A stretch of DNA of 31,504 nucleotides. Source: Sperchopsis tessellata (lineage: Eukaryota > Arthropoda > Insecta > Coleoptera > Hydrophilidae). The stretch spans positions 1 through 31,504 of the forward strand of contig JAWQRN010000319.1 of assembly GCA_033557685.1 (NCBI GenBank). Direction: 5' to 3'. A program made the translations under genes and the position numbers. Under the pieces are notes generated by a model. The model worked only from the letters and a program-made list of their open reading frames with translations, was not told where the DNA came from and did no database searches. This document shows, piece after piece, positions 1 to 10,926 of this stretch (the stretch's first letter is position 1; the number at the start of each line of letters is the position of its first letter).

Positions 1-72
1 AAAATTTAAAGCGATCATACAAAAAAATACTGTTAAATTTAGACTAGAATAAACTACAGTATAGCAGCCTCA

Positions 73-860
73 TTACGTGTAAGTTTTCTTGATATCCCTG
101 TTACTTCGAAACCAAGCTATCAGTCCAATCAAAATAAATATACTGGCTATAGCAAAATGATAAATTCCATATGCTAAATACTGTTGACGGCTACTCAACG
201 CAACCCCTATATCACCCGTTACTAACGCCATCGTTAATAGAGACTGAAAAATCAGCGCTAAAAGTGTGTTAAAACCGAACACTAGTCCATAACTGTCTTC
301 CGATATGAATTTTGCAATTTCTGAACTTGCAATTGTAATCATAAAATGATACAGTCCACCAAAAGCTACATAGCACGCATAACTGATCAAAACATATTCT
401 GTCTGAGAGCTTATAATCATCACAGCACCACATAATATTGAACACAGAGATAAAACAAGTTCTCCTTTGTGTTTCCAGTCCGCTTTGAAAAAACCTGCTA
501 ATAAAGCTCCTAAAAATCCCAGGACGGTTAAAGCTGCTTCGACAGCTCCATTGTAGATCTTCTGGTCAGTACCGAGTGTTATGTCTCTCCATAAGGGCTG
601 CATGTATGTTTGGACTTGAATGAAGCCGCATGTTGCCAATGACCACCAGATCGACCATTTTATCACATACTTGTTTGTACTAAAATCCACGAAGTGTTTC
701 TTCATTAACGTAAAAGCATCTTTGTATTTGTTTGCCATTAGAACTTGACGGTCACTGTGCTGATGGAAGTAAATGCTTCTCTTCACTGGTGGCAGGAATA
801 TCGCCCATGATGTCGCAAAAATCAGAGCTAAAAATAACAACGATAAGTTTAATATCAATA
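73..860 (-). CDS. SLC19A: SLC19-family thiamine/folate-type transporter, exon 3 (terminal coding exon)
   Basis: This exon encodes residues 195-456 of the transporter and ends at a TAA at 73-75. It begins after an acceptor AG at 862-861 that follows a T-rich tract ending TTTATGTAG. The exon starts in phase 1, which matches the phase-1 donor of exon 2. The protein carries the end of helix 6, a basic cytoplasmic loop with FLPPVKRS, then six further hydrophobic segments. Family blocks visible are WSIWWSLATCGF, IYNGAVEA and YGLVFGFNTLLAL, which are characteristic of the vertebrate thiamine transporters SLC19A2/SLC19A3. The central loop is much shorter than in human SLC19A3, and there is only a short hydrophilic C-tail. 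No AATAAA is seen in the 72 bases after the stop, so the 3' UTR runs out of the window. The family assignment is secure. The substrate (thiamine rather than folate) is inferred from closest remembered similarity. Confidence 0.93.
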
Positions 861-960
861 CTACATAAATAAACATGCAAATTAGGAATTTAAATTGATG
901 CTGCACATGAATCTTGTTAGCAAGTTTAATTACATCAAATTTCAGTGCAAAGCAGCCAAA

Positions 961-1310
961 CAAATTTTAAATACAGAATCAATCAAAAATATGTTGAAAA
1001 ACATATGAACAAACCGATAAGCAGCGTGAAAGGTGTTTCCGCCATAAAGACTACATCAGGACTGCTGTTAGTAATTAGCTGTCCAAGCCATACAATTTCA
1101 TGTATATTTGTTTTAAGAGCAAGAGTAAGTTGCAAATGAATATTCATTACAATAACTATATAATTAATCTACAGGAAATTTCCATTTTTGATAAGTATTT
1201 TAATTTGATATTTCCTTGACCAATGTTTAATTTGGAAATTTGACTAATTAAAATCTGAATGTAAAGCAGACAAGTAAACTTAAGATACAGAGATCAAACA
1301 TATATAAAAA
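961..1310 (-). repeat. Family-1 hammerhead repeat, partial tandem dimer in intron 2
   Basis: This is a diverged copy of the ~372-bp repeat seen at 19400-20575. The shared string TTAAATACAGAATCAATC near 966 is followed by a hammerhead-like core at 1021-1065 and the common motif GTTAGTAATTAGCTGT near 1067. About 310 bp further on, around 1230-1310, the beginning of a second unit recurs in the same orientation (GAAATTTGACTAATT, then AGATACAGAGATCAAACATAT). The copy therefore spans slightly more than one monomer, as expected of tandem insertion. It starts only about 100 bp upstream (in transcript terms) of the exon 3 acceptor. Both unit boundaries are approximate. Confidence 0.7.
1021..1065 (-). 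ncRNA. Degenerate type-I hammerhead ribozyme (family 1)
   Basis: Read on the minus strand, the segments keep the exact spacing of the intact copy at 19543-19587: a stem I strand GCAGUC, the core CUGAUGU, a helix II segment with loop UUUAU, then GAAAC, a five-base loop and the second stem I strand CGCUGC. Two invariant positions are changed: the last base of CUGAUGA is U, and the expected cleavage triplet GUC reads UCA. Stem I retains GCAG/CUGC pairing. It is probably inactive. It lies in the sense direction of the transporter transcript, in intron 2. Confidence 0.6.
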
Positions 1311-3388
1311 AATTAGGCTGCTAGTACTTAAAAAGGAAAAGGAACCTGTAGTTCCATACCTATGGTAGACGGAATAGTTTTAATCAAAAGGTGGCTACCA
1401 ACTTATTGTTGAAGGGATAGTAGGCAATCCTTCATTGGGATCGAAGCTGTAAAAATTTGTTACAGAGTGATGTGGCTGGCAACTCACCACTTCTCTTATA
1501 AAAACAAACTGCTTCCTCTTTGAATAGACATAAGATATTCATTAATTATTGTATTGGGTAATTTAGTTGATTTTTTTATCCAACCATGCCAGTCCTTTTT
1601 TCTTCCACCTAAAACACTGCATGCACCTGATTTTCATGTAAGGTTAGTAAAGAGCTGCATTTTCTCTTGGGACAACTTTGGCATACTTCATCTAATTCCA
1701 GCCGCAAAACACATTTATAATGCCAGCCAATGAAGTACATACCTATTGAAGCAAAACAGAGTTGTAACAATTATATGTTCTGCTTTTTTACTTTGTATGC
1801 ATTTAGACTTGTAAAAGATTATAGGTTTAATCATCTTATATGTAGCGCGTTTGATAAGCGTCATTGTTAGAAGTGTTTAAGAGGATTTTGGGATTATAAT
1901 ATTTAGTTTAGTTTAATTAATATATGCGTTCTGAATATTAAGATGATATAGTGATATTAAGATTTTGAGGAATTTATTTTTATGTAAATTGTGGGGCTGA
2001 CGGGAAGAAGGGTGTTATAAAGGCAGTAGGTAAGAGTAGATATAGATGGACGGTTGATGGTTGGTAGTGTTTATTTAGTAGATGCTCAAAATAGTTTTCT
2101 TTGTGTAATAGTCGGTTTAATAAAATCTGAGAAAAGATTATTTACCTTTAAGTGATAAGGTATAGTGTCCTGGGCTTTGAGTTGATCATTTATATAGTTA
2201 TTTTGTCATATCGTGCAATTTCTTTATAGGGATTTTAATATTTAGATTACTTCGTTGTCTGTGATGGTACAGATGAGTCATCAAATTTAGGTTATTACTT
2301 AAATTATGTAATGTTATTTATCACACTAAGCCATAATCATCGGAAATAAGATGTGTGACATGAGCCTTTAATAGTATACTAGACGAGTAGAGATCTATGT
2401 GTCTAAAATTAATGCCTATGTGTTTACTATATATGTGAAATCTAGTTCAATAGTCATTTTAAACTACTTCGCTTATTTCATTTCTCCTATCACCTGCTTC
2501 ACTGTCACGTCCATTATTATACAACGGAGGGTCTCCGATTTAATTTTATCTAGATGATCGCAACTTGACCAAGTTCAAATGTATCTCATCAATTTTACGG
2601 CAATGTCTAAGATATCCTTTATGGTTGTTGATTTAAATTTCTATATACAATGTGAAAGAAATATGCTGGAGTTTCTTGTAACAATGATCTTAATTTATCG
2701 ATTGGTATATCTTTAATTTCCAATTCAATGAAATATTTGATAAATTGACAACAAATTTGTTTATCTCCTACGTAAGATTTCTTGCTCTTCCTGTTTCATT
2801 ATTAATTACTTTCCACATTTACATTCTTATTACTTTCTCTGTTTCATGATTTATTACTTTCCAAAATTATAATCACTGTTATTTATGAAATAGTTGTTTG
2901 GTGGTTATTCTAAACAGTGGCAGAGATAATCCCCAAGAGTCCTCCCGCTAACTCTGCCTAGGTGTACTAAATGATAGCTCAAAACAGTGGTAAATAGACA
3001 TTTATATTCCTTTTAGGCAAGTTTACATTGTTGCCAACCCAAAAATATAACAAACTTAAGGAACCAAATGATTTACATTCAAATATTTCTCAACGGTCGT
3101 ATGGTTAAGAGCACAGGCACGAGCACGTTCTATACGATATTGCACTGTCCCGGATTCAGTTATTAGCCCAGGCCACTTTACTTAGAGAATTAGCAGGGAC
3201 TTGGAATTAACATGCTATTAGTTAAAAGTGGAGTGTCTACTTGTAGGAAATAAAAATTGCCTTGTGTAATTAAAAATTAGTTTGGTTCACAAATAAAAAT
3301 AGCAATAAGCTAAATGGCAAGAACGCCATTGCCAAAATAAATGTAATTAAAAAAATTACTCTTATTACATATTTAAAAAAATACTTAC
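1311..3388 (-). other. Remainder of intron 2 (A+T-rich, no gene seen)
   Basis: Intron 2 of the transporter runs from the GTAAGTAT donor (3388-3381) to the AG at 862-861. Apart from the ribozyme repeat near its 3' end, I see no coding exon, RNA gene or recognisable transposon here. A possible tRNA-derived SINE remnant around 3095-3180 is listed separately. Confidence 0.6.
3095..3180 (+). repeat. Possible decayed tRNA-derived SINE head
   Basis: The string TATGGTTAAGAGCACAGGC resembles the box-A/D-arm region of tRNA-derived SINEs. About 40 bases later CCCGGATTCAGTTATTAGCC weakly recalls the end of a box-B region. The box-B match is poor and no 3' tail or target-site duplication is clear, so this is only a hint. 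Confidence 0.22.
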
Positions 3389-3593
3389 CTGCAAAAGATA
3401 AATAATTTAGTTCCTTGAAATTCATTACATTAAATGACACAAATATTTGGCCCAAAATCCCTGAAATAGCTCTTCCTGCTAAAATGGCAGCTCTCGTATG
3501 AGACGTTACTTGTTGATAAAACTCAGTGGGTACTTTTGCATAAATATATGTATAGTATGCTACTTCTGTTGCCATGAACGTTCCATATAGAAC
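3389..3593 (-). CDS. SLC19A: SLC19-family transporter, exon 2
   Basis: This internal exon of 205 nt encodes residues 127-194 plus the first base of codon 195. The acceptor is TTATACTTTTAG (AG at 3595-3594) and the first codon is GTT, in phase 0, which continues exactly from exon 1. The donor is GTAAGTAT at 3388-3381, a near-consensus site, leaving phase 1. The peptide contains YGTFMATEVAYYTYIYAKV, the helix-4 signature of the SLC19 family (human carriers read AEVAYYAYIY), followed by helix 5 (RAAILAGRAISGILGQIFVSF) and the start of helix 6 (ELNYLSFA). An open frame continuing past the donor reads into intron and is not part of the protein. Confidence 0.93.
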
Positions 3594-5643
3594 CTAAAAG
3601 TATAAGAAAATTAATATATAGTTTTTTTTTTAAATAATATCATCAATATTGTAGCACATTTCATTAGACAGATGCTGCCAGAAATCAATTTGCATGTTTT
3701 CAATTGAAAGTTGCATTTCGTTGTTATTTGTTGGTTTATTTAATTTCAGTTTAGGATGGAAAAAATCCAGTTTTACCAAACACTAGGAATAAGGTAACCA
3801 CACCTTGTATTTTTAATCATATGTGATCTAACAGTGGAAGACAGTAGCATTTACGAAATTTGGTACATCATTTACTTTTATGATATTCGATCACCGGTAT
3901 TCACTTAAACGCACTTATTGGGTACCCATGACAGAATATTGTATAAAACAACTTAAGGATAATATTTCATAAACAAATAGTATATTCCTGTTCTTTTTTC
4001 AAGAACAGCCTTAACTGGATTCAAACTCAATTCACTAAGATCTAAATGACACAAAATAGCACAGTGGTACCATTTTAATATTTAATTATTATAATTTTTT
4101 CATCTCCATGACTCAAACTATCGATTTAAAACATGGAGTGGGCTGTGAAAGAGTTGGTACTACCTTGACACATTCTGGAGATATTGCTGTTCTCGGGAGC
4201 TACCGACCAACATATCATCTAGAACAGCTTGCAGCTATTTAATATGGTCACATCGAGTCAGAAGTTCAAGTGGTAGTAACCAGTGGACTCTGTAGTTTAA
4301 AAAAAATGCTCAGACGGAATTTACACAAATTTGCTTTAAATATTCAAATGTTTAAATTATTGTTACTTTTAGTGTGTTATAGTTATGAAGTAATTTTGTA
4401 GTGAGAATAAAGTGATTGTGAATTTTATTAGTAAACTTGATACAACTACCATCATTGGGATTTTTTTAAAAACACATTGAGTAAGCTGTTCAGTAGAAAA
4501 TTACAGACAGACTCGGCAACTGGTGCAAATTGATGGTATATATTAAACTATTTGAATTATCGTTAGGATTAGGTTACAAATGTTCGCCAATTTTATTAGT
4601 GAAATCTTAAAACCGTATTAATAGATAGTTTTTTTATCATTCTCTAATGATTATGCTAACATAAAATCAATCTAACAATAATTAAATGATTTTAGATTCT
4701 TACAATCATTAAAGCCTGTATAAATTAGATCAAATAGTTACATTTGGATCTCCCGTATTCTCTGTTTTATAAGAATTTAAAGTTAAAATGTATACAAACA
4801 AAGAAGGAATATATGCAATGGCATTCTTCAATCAGCACGGACAAAAATATATCAATTTATGACAGAATAAATTAAGATTCTTTTATTCCAATCAATTATG
4901 CAAATAAAAAAATAAACAAGTTGGATTGATGCTATTTGCATAGTTGATGTGTTCTTGAACTTTTATTTGGCAGATTGCATTTGTTTATCAGTGACGATCC
5001 TAGTGGAATTTAAATCTGTTAAATAGAATGACTAGAGGAAAATCAGGAAAAAAATTAGACAACTTTTATTAAGAGAACACATGGCAGGTCAAATATTTTA
5101 TACTCTGATAGTAACAATTTATCTTATCACGTTGATACTGCAATGAAATATGACAACATAAACTATTTTTATGAGGTAATTTGAACATGCTTTATTTATT
5201 TAAATTGTAAGGCTGTAAAAATAATTATAGGATAGTAAAATTACTTGTTTAAATGAAATAACACATTCGCTGCTACATCAATAGATCAATATTTGTATTG
5301 GCTGACGCACAAGGTTTATCCTTTCAAATTGCTATTTACATTTAAACCAATTGTTCCCTAATAAATGTAATGAAACATTCAAATTTCTGTATGTGCATAA
5401 GATTGATGATTTACCTTTTTTTGTGGAAACCTGTAGATTGGCAGACAAGTAGTACACATAATTTTCCTTTTTTGGACTGATTTATTTACAGTTTTCCTTA
5501 GAATTTTATTTTATATTATAAATACTGTTCGATAATAGATATTAGTGTCAATTAATTAAAAGCCATTTTAGATCAGTAAATATAGAAATATAAATTTGTC
5601 TTTTGGAGTTCTAATGGTACCTCACATTTAAAAAAGAAGTTAA
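3594..5643 (-). other. Intron 1, 3' portion (no gene seen)
   Basis: A+T-rich intron sequence immediately upstream of exon 2, with a pyrimidine-rich acceptor tract. I found no coding exon, RNA gene or recognisable mobile element in this stretch. A locally less A+T-rich patch around 4130-4290 has no ORF or repeat I can name. Confidence 0.5.
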
Positions 5644-5739
5644 CCCCTGTGTGCACTACCGCATCCATGTGTGCTCTACTGCAGCCCTGTGTGCTCTACC
5701 GCACCCTTCTATGCACTACTGCACCCCTGCATGCACTGG
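5644..5739 (+). repeat. 20-bp minisatellite, about 4.8 copies
   Basis: Successive 20-base units start at 5644, 5664, 5684, 5704 and 5724, with a consensus close to CCCTGTGTGCTCTACTGCA. The units are much richer in G+C than the surrounding intron and alternate between CACTAC and CTCTAC variants. No coding frame is implied, since 20 is not a multiple of 3. A G-rich tail (GGGGCAGGAGGGG, around 5770-5783) follows. Confidence 0.85.
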
Positions 5740-6297
5740 AAGGTTCTGATGGGGCACGTTGCTGGCCCAAGGGGCAGGAGGGGAATTGAGAAGTGGCAAT
5801 AAGATGCTAAACAAAAATTAGGTAACCTAAACATTTTTAAGCAAAAACTTATCCACTTGACTATACAGGCACACAAGAATCATTCCTATCATTCGTTCAT
5901 TCATATTGGTTCAACGGTTGTATAAGGTAAGGCTTTACTTTACAAGGATTCGTACGTTTCAAAATGCAAGTATAACTGATCGGTCTACAAAACAAGGCGA
6001 CAAGTCTTAACAAAAGAGAATTAGAACGTATGTAATTGCGTGTAGTTTCGATTTACCCATGGCTACTTACAAGTCCAGTGTGTTCTGACAGAAATCTGTG
6101 CATGTTATACAAAGTTTACTGTACAATACTAAAAATACTTGAGAAGTCTTAAATTACTATTAGATTGTTTCCAAATTGTCTAATAGTGTAATACTTAAAA
6201 ATTGTAATGCGTATTCGCTGCCCCTGGATTACATATAATGGATATTATTATTCCTATAAGACTGCGGTTTTCACTTGAGTATTTTTTGATCATACCT

Positions 6298-6720
6298 GGA
6301 ATGCAGCTCTACTGGCTCATCAGCAGAACATCTAAGCTATCACTACCCAGCAAACTGGTAGTGTATAAAGCTATTCTTAAACCAGTATGGACATACGGAA
6401 AGCAGCTATGGGGTATACCGCGAGTGCGTCCAACATCACGATCATACAACGGTTTCAACCTAAAACTTTTCGCACAATTACCGATGCGCCTTGGTTCGTG
6501 ACAAACGACACTATACACCATGACCTAGTGGTACCCACTGTGATGCAAGAAGCAAGGTGCACGAGTGAAATGTACATTTCACGCCTGGAACTATATCCAA
6601 ACAATCTTTCAACTGGATTGCTGGACAACAGCCAAAATACGCATCGCCTGAAACGTCTCGACCCCCTGGACTTGCAATAAACAATAAATTATATAAATCC
6701 ATGATTTGTAACGAACCCCA
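6298..6720 (+). mobile_element. Jockey-type non-LTR retrotransposon, 3' end of the reverse transcriptase ORF (broken)
   Basis: The frame from about 6298 reads YWLISRTSKLSL, then KLVVYKAILKPVWTYGKQLWG. It then shifts by one near 6415 and continues as NITIIQRFQPKTFRTITDAPW and later LLDNSQNTHRLKRLDPLDL, ending at TAA near 6678. These are the hallmark C-terminal blocks downstream of the reverse transcriptase domain in Jockey-clade elements (YKAILKPIWTYGIQLWG, QRFQSKTLR, RRLKRLxPLDL). The endonuclease and RT catalytic domains are absent, as expected of a 5'-truncated insertion. A short 3' UTR-like stretch with ACGAACCCCACAGG follows. Because of the frameshift and truncation it cannot be functional. 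Confidence 0.85.
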
Positions 6721-7031
6721 CAGGTTCATCTAAATGTTAGTACTTTAATGTAAGATTACTAACCATCTGTTTGCTTAGCAAGTAATTGTAAGGCGGGTAG
6801 ATCGCAAATTGACTTGGGAATTAAAAAAAATATACCTGAAATGCTTGTTTTTTCTTTCTAATAAATAATTGTGAATATATTTTGGTAGAACCTGAATTGA
6901 ATGCGAGAAATTTTATTAAATTTATAAAACAGCTTGGTTTTCAGTTACTATCCGGATGAATCCAAGGCGATATAATTCATTTAAATATATAAATAAAAAT
7001 GCAGTGAATTAATTCGTTGAAATAACATCAC

Positions 7032-7145
7032 TCACCTTGAAAATGTCCCTTGTAGCAGTGGACGAAACATCGGCACTTATCAGAGCCTCTACACGGTTTC
7101 CTCCCAGAAGCAGCATTCATGTCGATAATAACCTTGGAAGTCTAT
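7032..7145 (+). repeat. Family-2 hammerhead repeat fragment
   Basis: This shares with the elements at 10890-10990 and 25331-25405 (minus) the order: hammerhead-like core, then ATCGGCA/GTCGGCA, then AGAGCC/AAAGCC, ACACGGTT, and CTCCCAGAA/CTCCCGGAA. The order and spacing are retained although individual bases have drifted. Only one arm is present, with no inverted partner. The outer limits are approximate. Confidence 0.6.
7037..7073 (+). ncRNA. Degenerate minimal hammerhead ribozyme (family 2)
   Basis: The segments in order are UUGAAAA in the place of CUGAUGA (7037-7043), UGUCC and GGAC pairing as helix II around a GC-containing loop, GAAAC (7064-7068), AUC where GUC is expected, and GG. The 37-nt spacing equals that of three other copies. 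The changed core and AUC triplet make activity unlikely. It is antisense to the transporter transcript. Confidence 0.5.
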
Positions 7146-7319
7146 TATATTTAAAACTTAAAGCGGTTTATAACAGTAATTTAACTTTTATTTTTCAAAT
7201 AAAACTATGGGGTAACCAAAAAAGAAATGTTGACAATATAATATTAAATATTAAATGTTTGGTTGTGAATACGTTCTCGATAGGATCGAGATGTGTGTAT
7301 TATTGAATCGGATCCGAAA

Positions 7320-8160
7320 TTGGTTATTCGAATACATCGAATAGTTTACTGCCGAAAGAGACAAAAGTGAACTGTATCGAAGGACCTTTTGAACACCTCG
7401 CTTAGGACGGAAGTAAATTGTTTGAACGTGTATTTCTAGCTCGTTGGTCTTTTAGAAAATTTAACAACACATGTATCTAATATAACAAAATCGCAAAGGG
7501 GCAATAAATGTGTTTTAGCAACAGTACAATAGTTCTATCAAATTACTACTTTCATAGATACCTGGCTGCTTCCGACTTTGAACGCGATGAAAGTATAGGA
7601 ATATAGGATATGGATGTAGAATATAGAGGAAGAGGATACGTAATTAAAACATGTACTTGAAACAAAGCACAAAAGACACACTGTGTATATATGTCACTAG
7701 CACAGCCCACGTGGGTCAACTGGTGTATAACCTCAATTGACGTTACTATAGTTGTCTGTCAAGACTTTCAATGGCATCTAGCCTTCGTCGTCATATAGAA
7801 AATGTTGCGATGAACTATAGAGTTGTTCAGATAGAAACTGAATTACGCTCTTTGATTAATTGCCGTTTCAAAGTTCACTGAAGTGACAGTTAGACTCAAC
7901 TGCACGCTGCAGATCGACTGACTGAAATGAAATCAAGTCAGGAGCTAAATCGCCGCCAATTTTGAAGATATAGCAAATGGCTTGGCATAGGTGGGGATGA
8001 TGATGCAATATAATACTGGAAGTATCACTTCCGGGATATTTTTCACTAGATATGCCTGAACATTAAGTATGCCTCTATTTAGCGCCCACAAACAAAACAT
8101 AAGCAATGTGCCTGATTTGCCAAAAGGTTGGACCAATGTTGACAAGTGTTTTCAGCCACA
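7320..8160 (+). other. Intron 1 stretch of mixed composition, nothing assignable
   Basis: Parts of this stretch (7360-7400, 7700-7970) are less A+T-rich than the rest of the intron and may be old mobile-element sequence. No frame gives a protein I recognise. The 66-codon minus-strand frame at 7945-8145 has no motif and is treated as chance. Confidence 0.4.
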
Positions 8161-8164
8161 TTAG

Positions 8165-8790
8165 AAAATAACGCTACAATATGGATTAATATATCGCCCC
8201 TAACAAAAAGAACACTTATCTTACACAAAATTGAATAATTAAAGAAACAAAATAATCACTCAAATAATAATTTTTAAATAATTCTGTGAATTAAATTAAT
8301 GTGACAAACTGAACTGATTTAAATAACTCTATAAATAAAGCATGAACAGACGCGACAATATTAATTAATTAAATGAACAACGAAAAACTAGTTAACACTC
8401 TGAGGATCAATTTATAAAACAAAACTACAATATGAATTAATTAAATGGGCAAAGCAACTATTTAAGCAAATCTATTAATAAATTATGAAACAACGCTACA
8501 AAATGGATTAAAATATCATCCGTAACAAAAGGAACGCTTATAATATACAAAATTGAATAAATAAAAGAACAAAGTACTCACACATATAATAGTATTTAAC
8601 TAAACTCTGTGAATTAAATTAATGTAACAAACTGAACTAATTTAAATAGCTCTATAAATAAAGAATGAACAAACACGACAATATTAATTAATTAAATGAA
8701 CAACGAAAAACTATTTAAAACTCTGTGAATCCATTTATAAAACAACTCTACAATATGAATTAACTAAGCATATACTTAAGACTCTGGATA
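8165..8790 (+). repeat. Higher-order tandem repeat: two ~322-bp units built from ~75-80-bp monomers
   Basis: The string ACGCTACAA(A/T)ATGGATTAA occurs at 8171 and again at 8493. CTACAATATGAATTAA occurs at 8425 and 8748, so the period is 322-323 bp throughout. Within a unit, ACAATATTAATTAATTAAATG (split over 8357-8380) and ACAATATGAATTAATTAAATG (from about 8427) are themselves related, as are the ATAAAACAA and ATGAAACAA ends that follow. Each unit therefore looks like about four diverged monomers. This is a satellite-like organisation on a very small scale. The sequence is extremely A+T-rich, so sub-monomer boundaries are uncertain. Confidence 0.75.
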
Positions 8791-9466
8791 ATCTGGACAC
8801 TTTCAAATTGGCAATCGACACTTGCATGCAAAGTACCCGCACAGAAAATAAAACAACCGATATCAAAACTTGCAACAGTACACAAAAGAAAAACGTCTAT
8901 TCACATTTGTTCTTCAATCTTCCCTCTATCGACTCTCTAGACCCTCTGTCCCCGTACTTCTTTCGTCTAGACACTCTTATTAAAATACGTCTACTCATAA
9001 TTGTATCTCTAATACAGTTAATTTTCTTAAGAAAGTAACCCTTATTCTCTGACTGCATACTAATTTCACACTTCCTAAATACACATACTTGCATTCGAAA
9101 CTCGTTGACCTTCATTTACACCAAGATAGGTAACATCCCTCTAAATACCAGCGATACAGACGCTCTATTTAAAAAAGTAAATATTTACGAAATATAAACT
9201 AGACATTAAATTAATACAAATTAATTTCGCTTCAGTAGATAGCTTTACTCTAAGTTAGGTTCCCTTACGTAGATTACTAGATTTTCATGGTGTTCAGCTT
9301 ACACTGTTATAACATTGTAGAGTCTCAATATAAGTCGGATGGGACATATGTTTGCTCACAAGTAGAGTGAGGTCAACTCCTCCAAATGGCAACATTGGGT
9401 TTTGTGGGAGAACAAGTCAATCCCCATAACTCTTTACTGGCATGGTTAATAAAAGAAGTATTAACA

Positions 9467-10055
9467 ATCATAGGAACTTGATTCTGGAAGAACTCAAAGT
9501 CTGAAAAACTCGTAGCCACAATTATAGGGACTTAATTCTGAATCATGAATTAGACCTCCTAATCAATGGCGAAAATGAAGTATTCATTAGGGCCCAAAGG
9601 CTAAGATGGTTCGGACATGTGATGAGGATGCGAAAGACAAGTCTGTGCAGGCAGCTTACGGACTGGGTACCTATGGAAGCACGTAGTAGAGACAGACCAA
9701 GGAAGAAATAGACGGATGATGGAATCGATGACCTTAGCAGGTCAGACGATGGAGGGAGGTTGTCGAGAAAAGAGAAAGAGTGCAAAGCCCGTGACAAACG
9801 ATGGAAGAGACAAACACCCAGGGGAGCGACGTGAGCCACTTAGGAAGTATTCTAAACAAAGAGCGACCTATATTATTAAAAATGTATATATAGATGTGTG
9901 AAGAATATAATTGAATATATTAATGAAACAAGGATGTCTCAAACATTGTTTGTCGGCATATAAGAAAAAATATTAGCCAGAATCATTGGAACTTAATTCT
10001 GGTAAAGCACAAAGTCTGTAACAAATAAAGGAAGAGACAAATACCCAAAGGTATG
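9467..10055 (+). mobile_element. Non-LTR retrotransposon 3'-end fragment (endonuclease/RT element of the CFDP2-annotated type), with a second overlapping piece
   Basis: The frame from 9541 reads NHELDLLING, then VFIRAQRLRWFGHVMRM, then RSRDRPRKK before a TAG near 9708, and continues in frame with a lysine/arginine-rich tail. AQRLRWFGHVMRM followed by RPRGRPRKRW is the well-known C-terminal signature of endonuclease-reverse-transcriptase elements often mislabelled craniofacial development protein 2. Only the end of the ORF is present. The non-coding string GGAACTTGATTCTGGAAG near 9474 recurs near 9989, and GGAAGAGACAAACACCCAGG near 9801 recurs near 10030, so two fragments of one family are juxtaposed. 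It is nonfunctional. Confidence 0.75.
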
Positions 10056-10732
10056 ACGAGTATGTGGAATCTAGTTCAATTTCCTTCAGTAATTTATATA
10101 ATACCTTGACATTTAAATGTGGTTACGTTTCAGTACCATGACAATTTCAATCTTTGTTGCATTATTATCCTTCCCTTTTGTTAGCCGGTAGGTCAAATTT
10201 TGTCAATTAAATTTGGCTGTACTTAAGATGCGAATGAAATCTGCTATGATTAAAATATAAAACCTAAAGACTATAGCAAATTTAAAAACTTTAGAGAATT
10301 TTTTATCAATAAAAATATATTACACCCAAGAAATATAATATATATGGATTTTCCTAAAGATAATCAATTGTATAATTTTCCATAAATTTCATCTTCTTCT
10401 AAATATGATTAAATTGGGAAACATTTATAAAGTCCATTATCACAAAAACAATTTCATCTCTATGGATTTTTGCATATTTTACAATTTTCCTTGAAATTGA
10501 TACAATATTAATGTATCTATAGTAAAATTATATTTTTATATATATATACATATATATATGGCACCTTATTTGAAAATATGTTAGATACTTTGTGAGAAAT
10601 AGGGCAACATCTTACTGGAAAGGAATTTAACAAGCATTATTTTATTTATTAAAAAATAAACAGGCATTTATCTTCAGGTTTTCCGGGAGATAACCGTGTG
10701 TTGGCTTTTCTATTTGCCAACGTATAGATATA

Positions 10733-10892
10733 CAGCTCTTAACAGTGCTAATGATATATTGGCATGTAGCACTGAAAAGTGCTAGATGTATGTGCCGGCA
10801 AGCTCTAAAAAGTGCTAAGCATAGAATGACATGTAGCTCTCAGAAGTGTTAGTCATAGAATAATAATTAGCACTTCTAAGCTACATGTCTTA
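10733..10892 (+). repeat. 34-bp tandem repeat, four direct units plus one inverted unit
   Basis: AGC(T/A)CT motifs lie at 10734, 10768, 10801 and 10835, giving a period of 33-34 bp with a consensus like AGCTCTNAAAAGTGCTA followed by ATNNNNTGNCATG. The last segment (about 10860-10892) reads TAGCACTTCTAAGCTACATG, which is the inverse complement of the fourth unit. It would form a local hairpin at the end of the array. Confidence 0.75.
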
Positions 10893-10926
10893 ATAATCTC
10901 CTCTGCAACGGTGGACAAAACGTCGG
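10890..10926 (+). ncRNA. Degenerate minimal hammerhead ribozyme (family 2)
   Basis: UUAAUAA stands where CUGAUGA is expected (10890-10896). UCUCC and GGAC form the helix II strands around UCUGCAACGGU, followed by AAAAC in place of GAAAC (10917-10921), overlapping GUC (10922-10924) and GG. The GUC cleavage triplet is intact, but three changes in the core are G-to-A, the expected decay pattern. Helix III is almost absent because GUC follows AAAC directly. It is antisense to the transporter. Confidence 0.5.

Noticed and set aside
945..1139. 64-codon plus-strand frame next to exon 3
   Set aside because: It runs antisense through the family-1 ribozyme repeat and has no protein motif.
1640..1735. 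Minus-strand peptide with several Cys residues (CQSCPKRKC)
   Set aside because: It is short, with no family match and no splice context, and was considered chance.
7037..7306. 89-codon plus-strand frame
   Set aside because: Its beginning is the family-2 ribozyme repeat and the rest is A+T-rich sequence. There is no motif.
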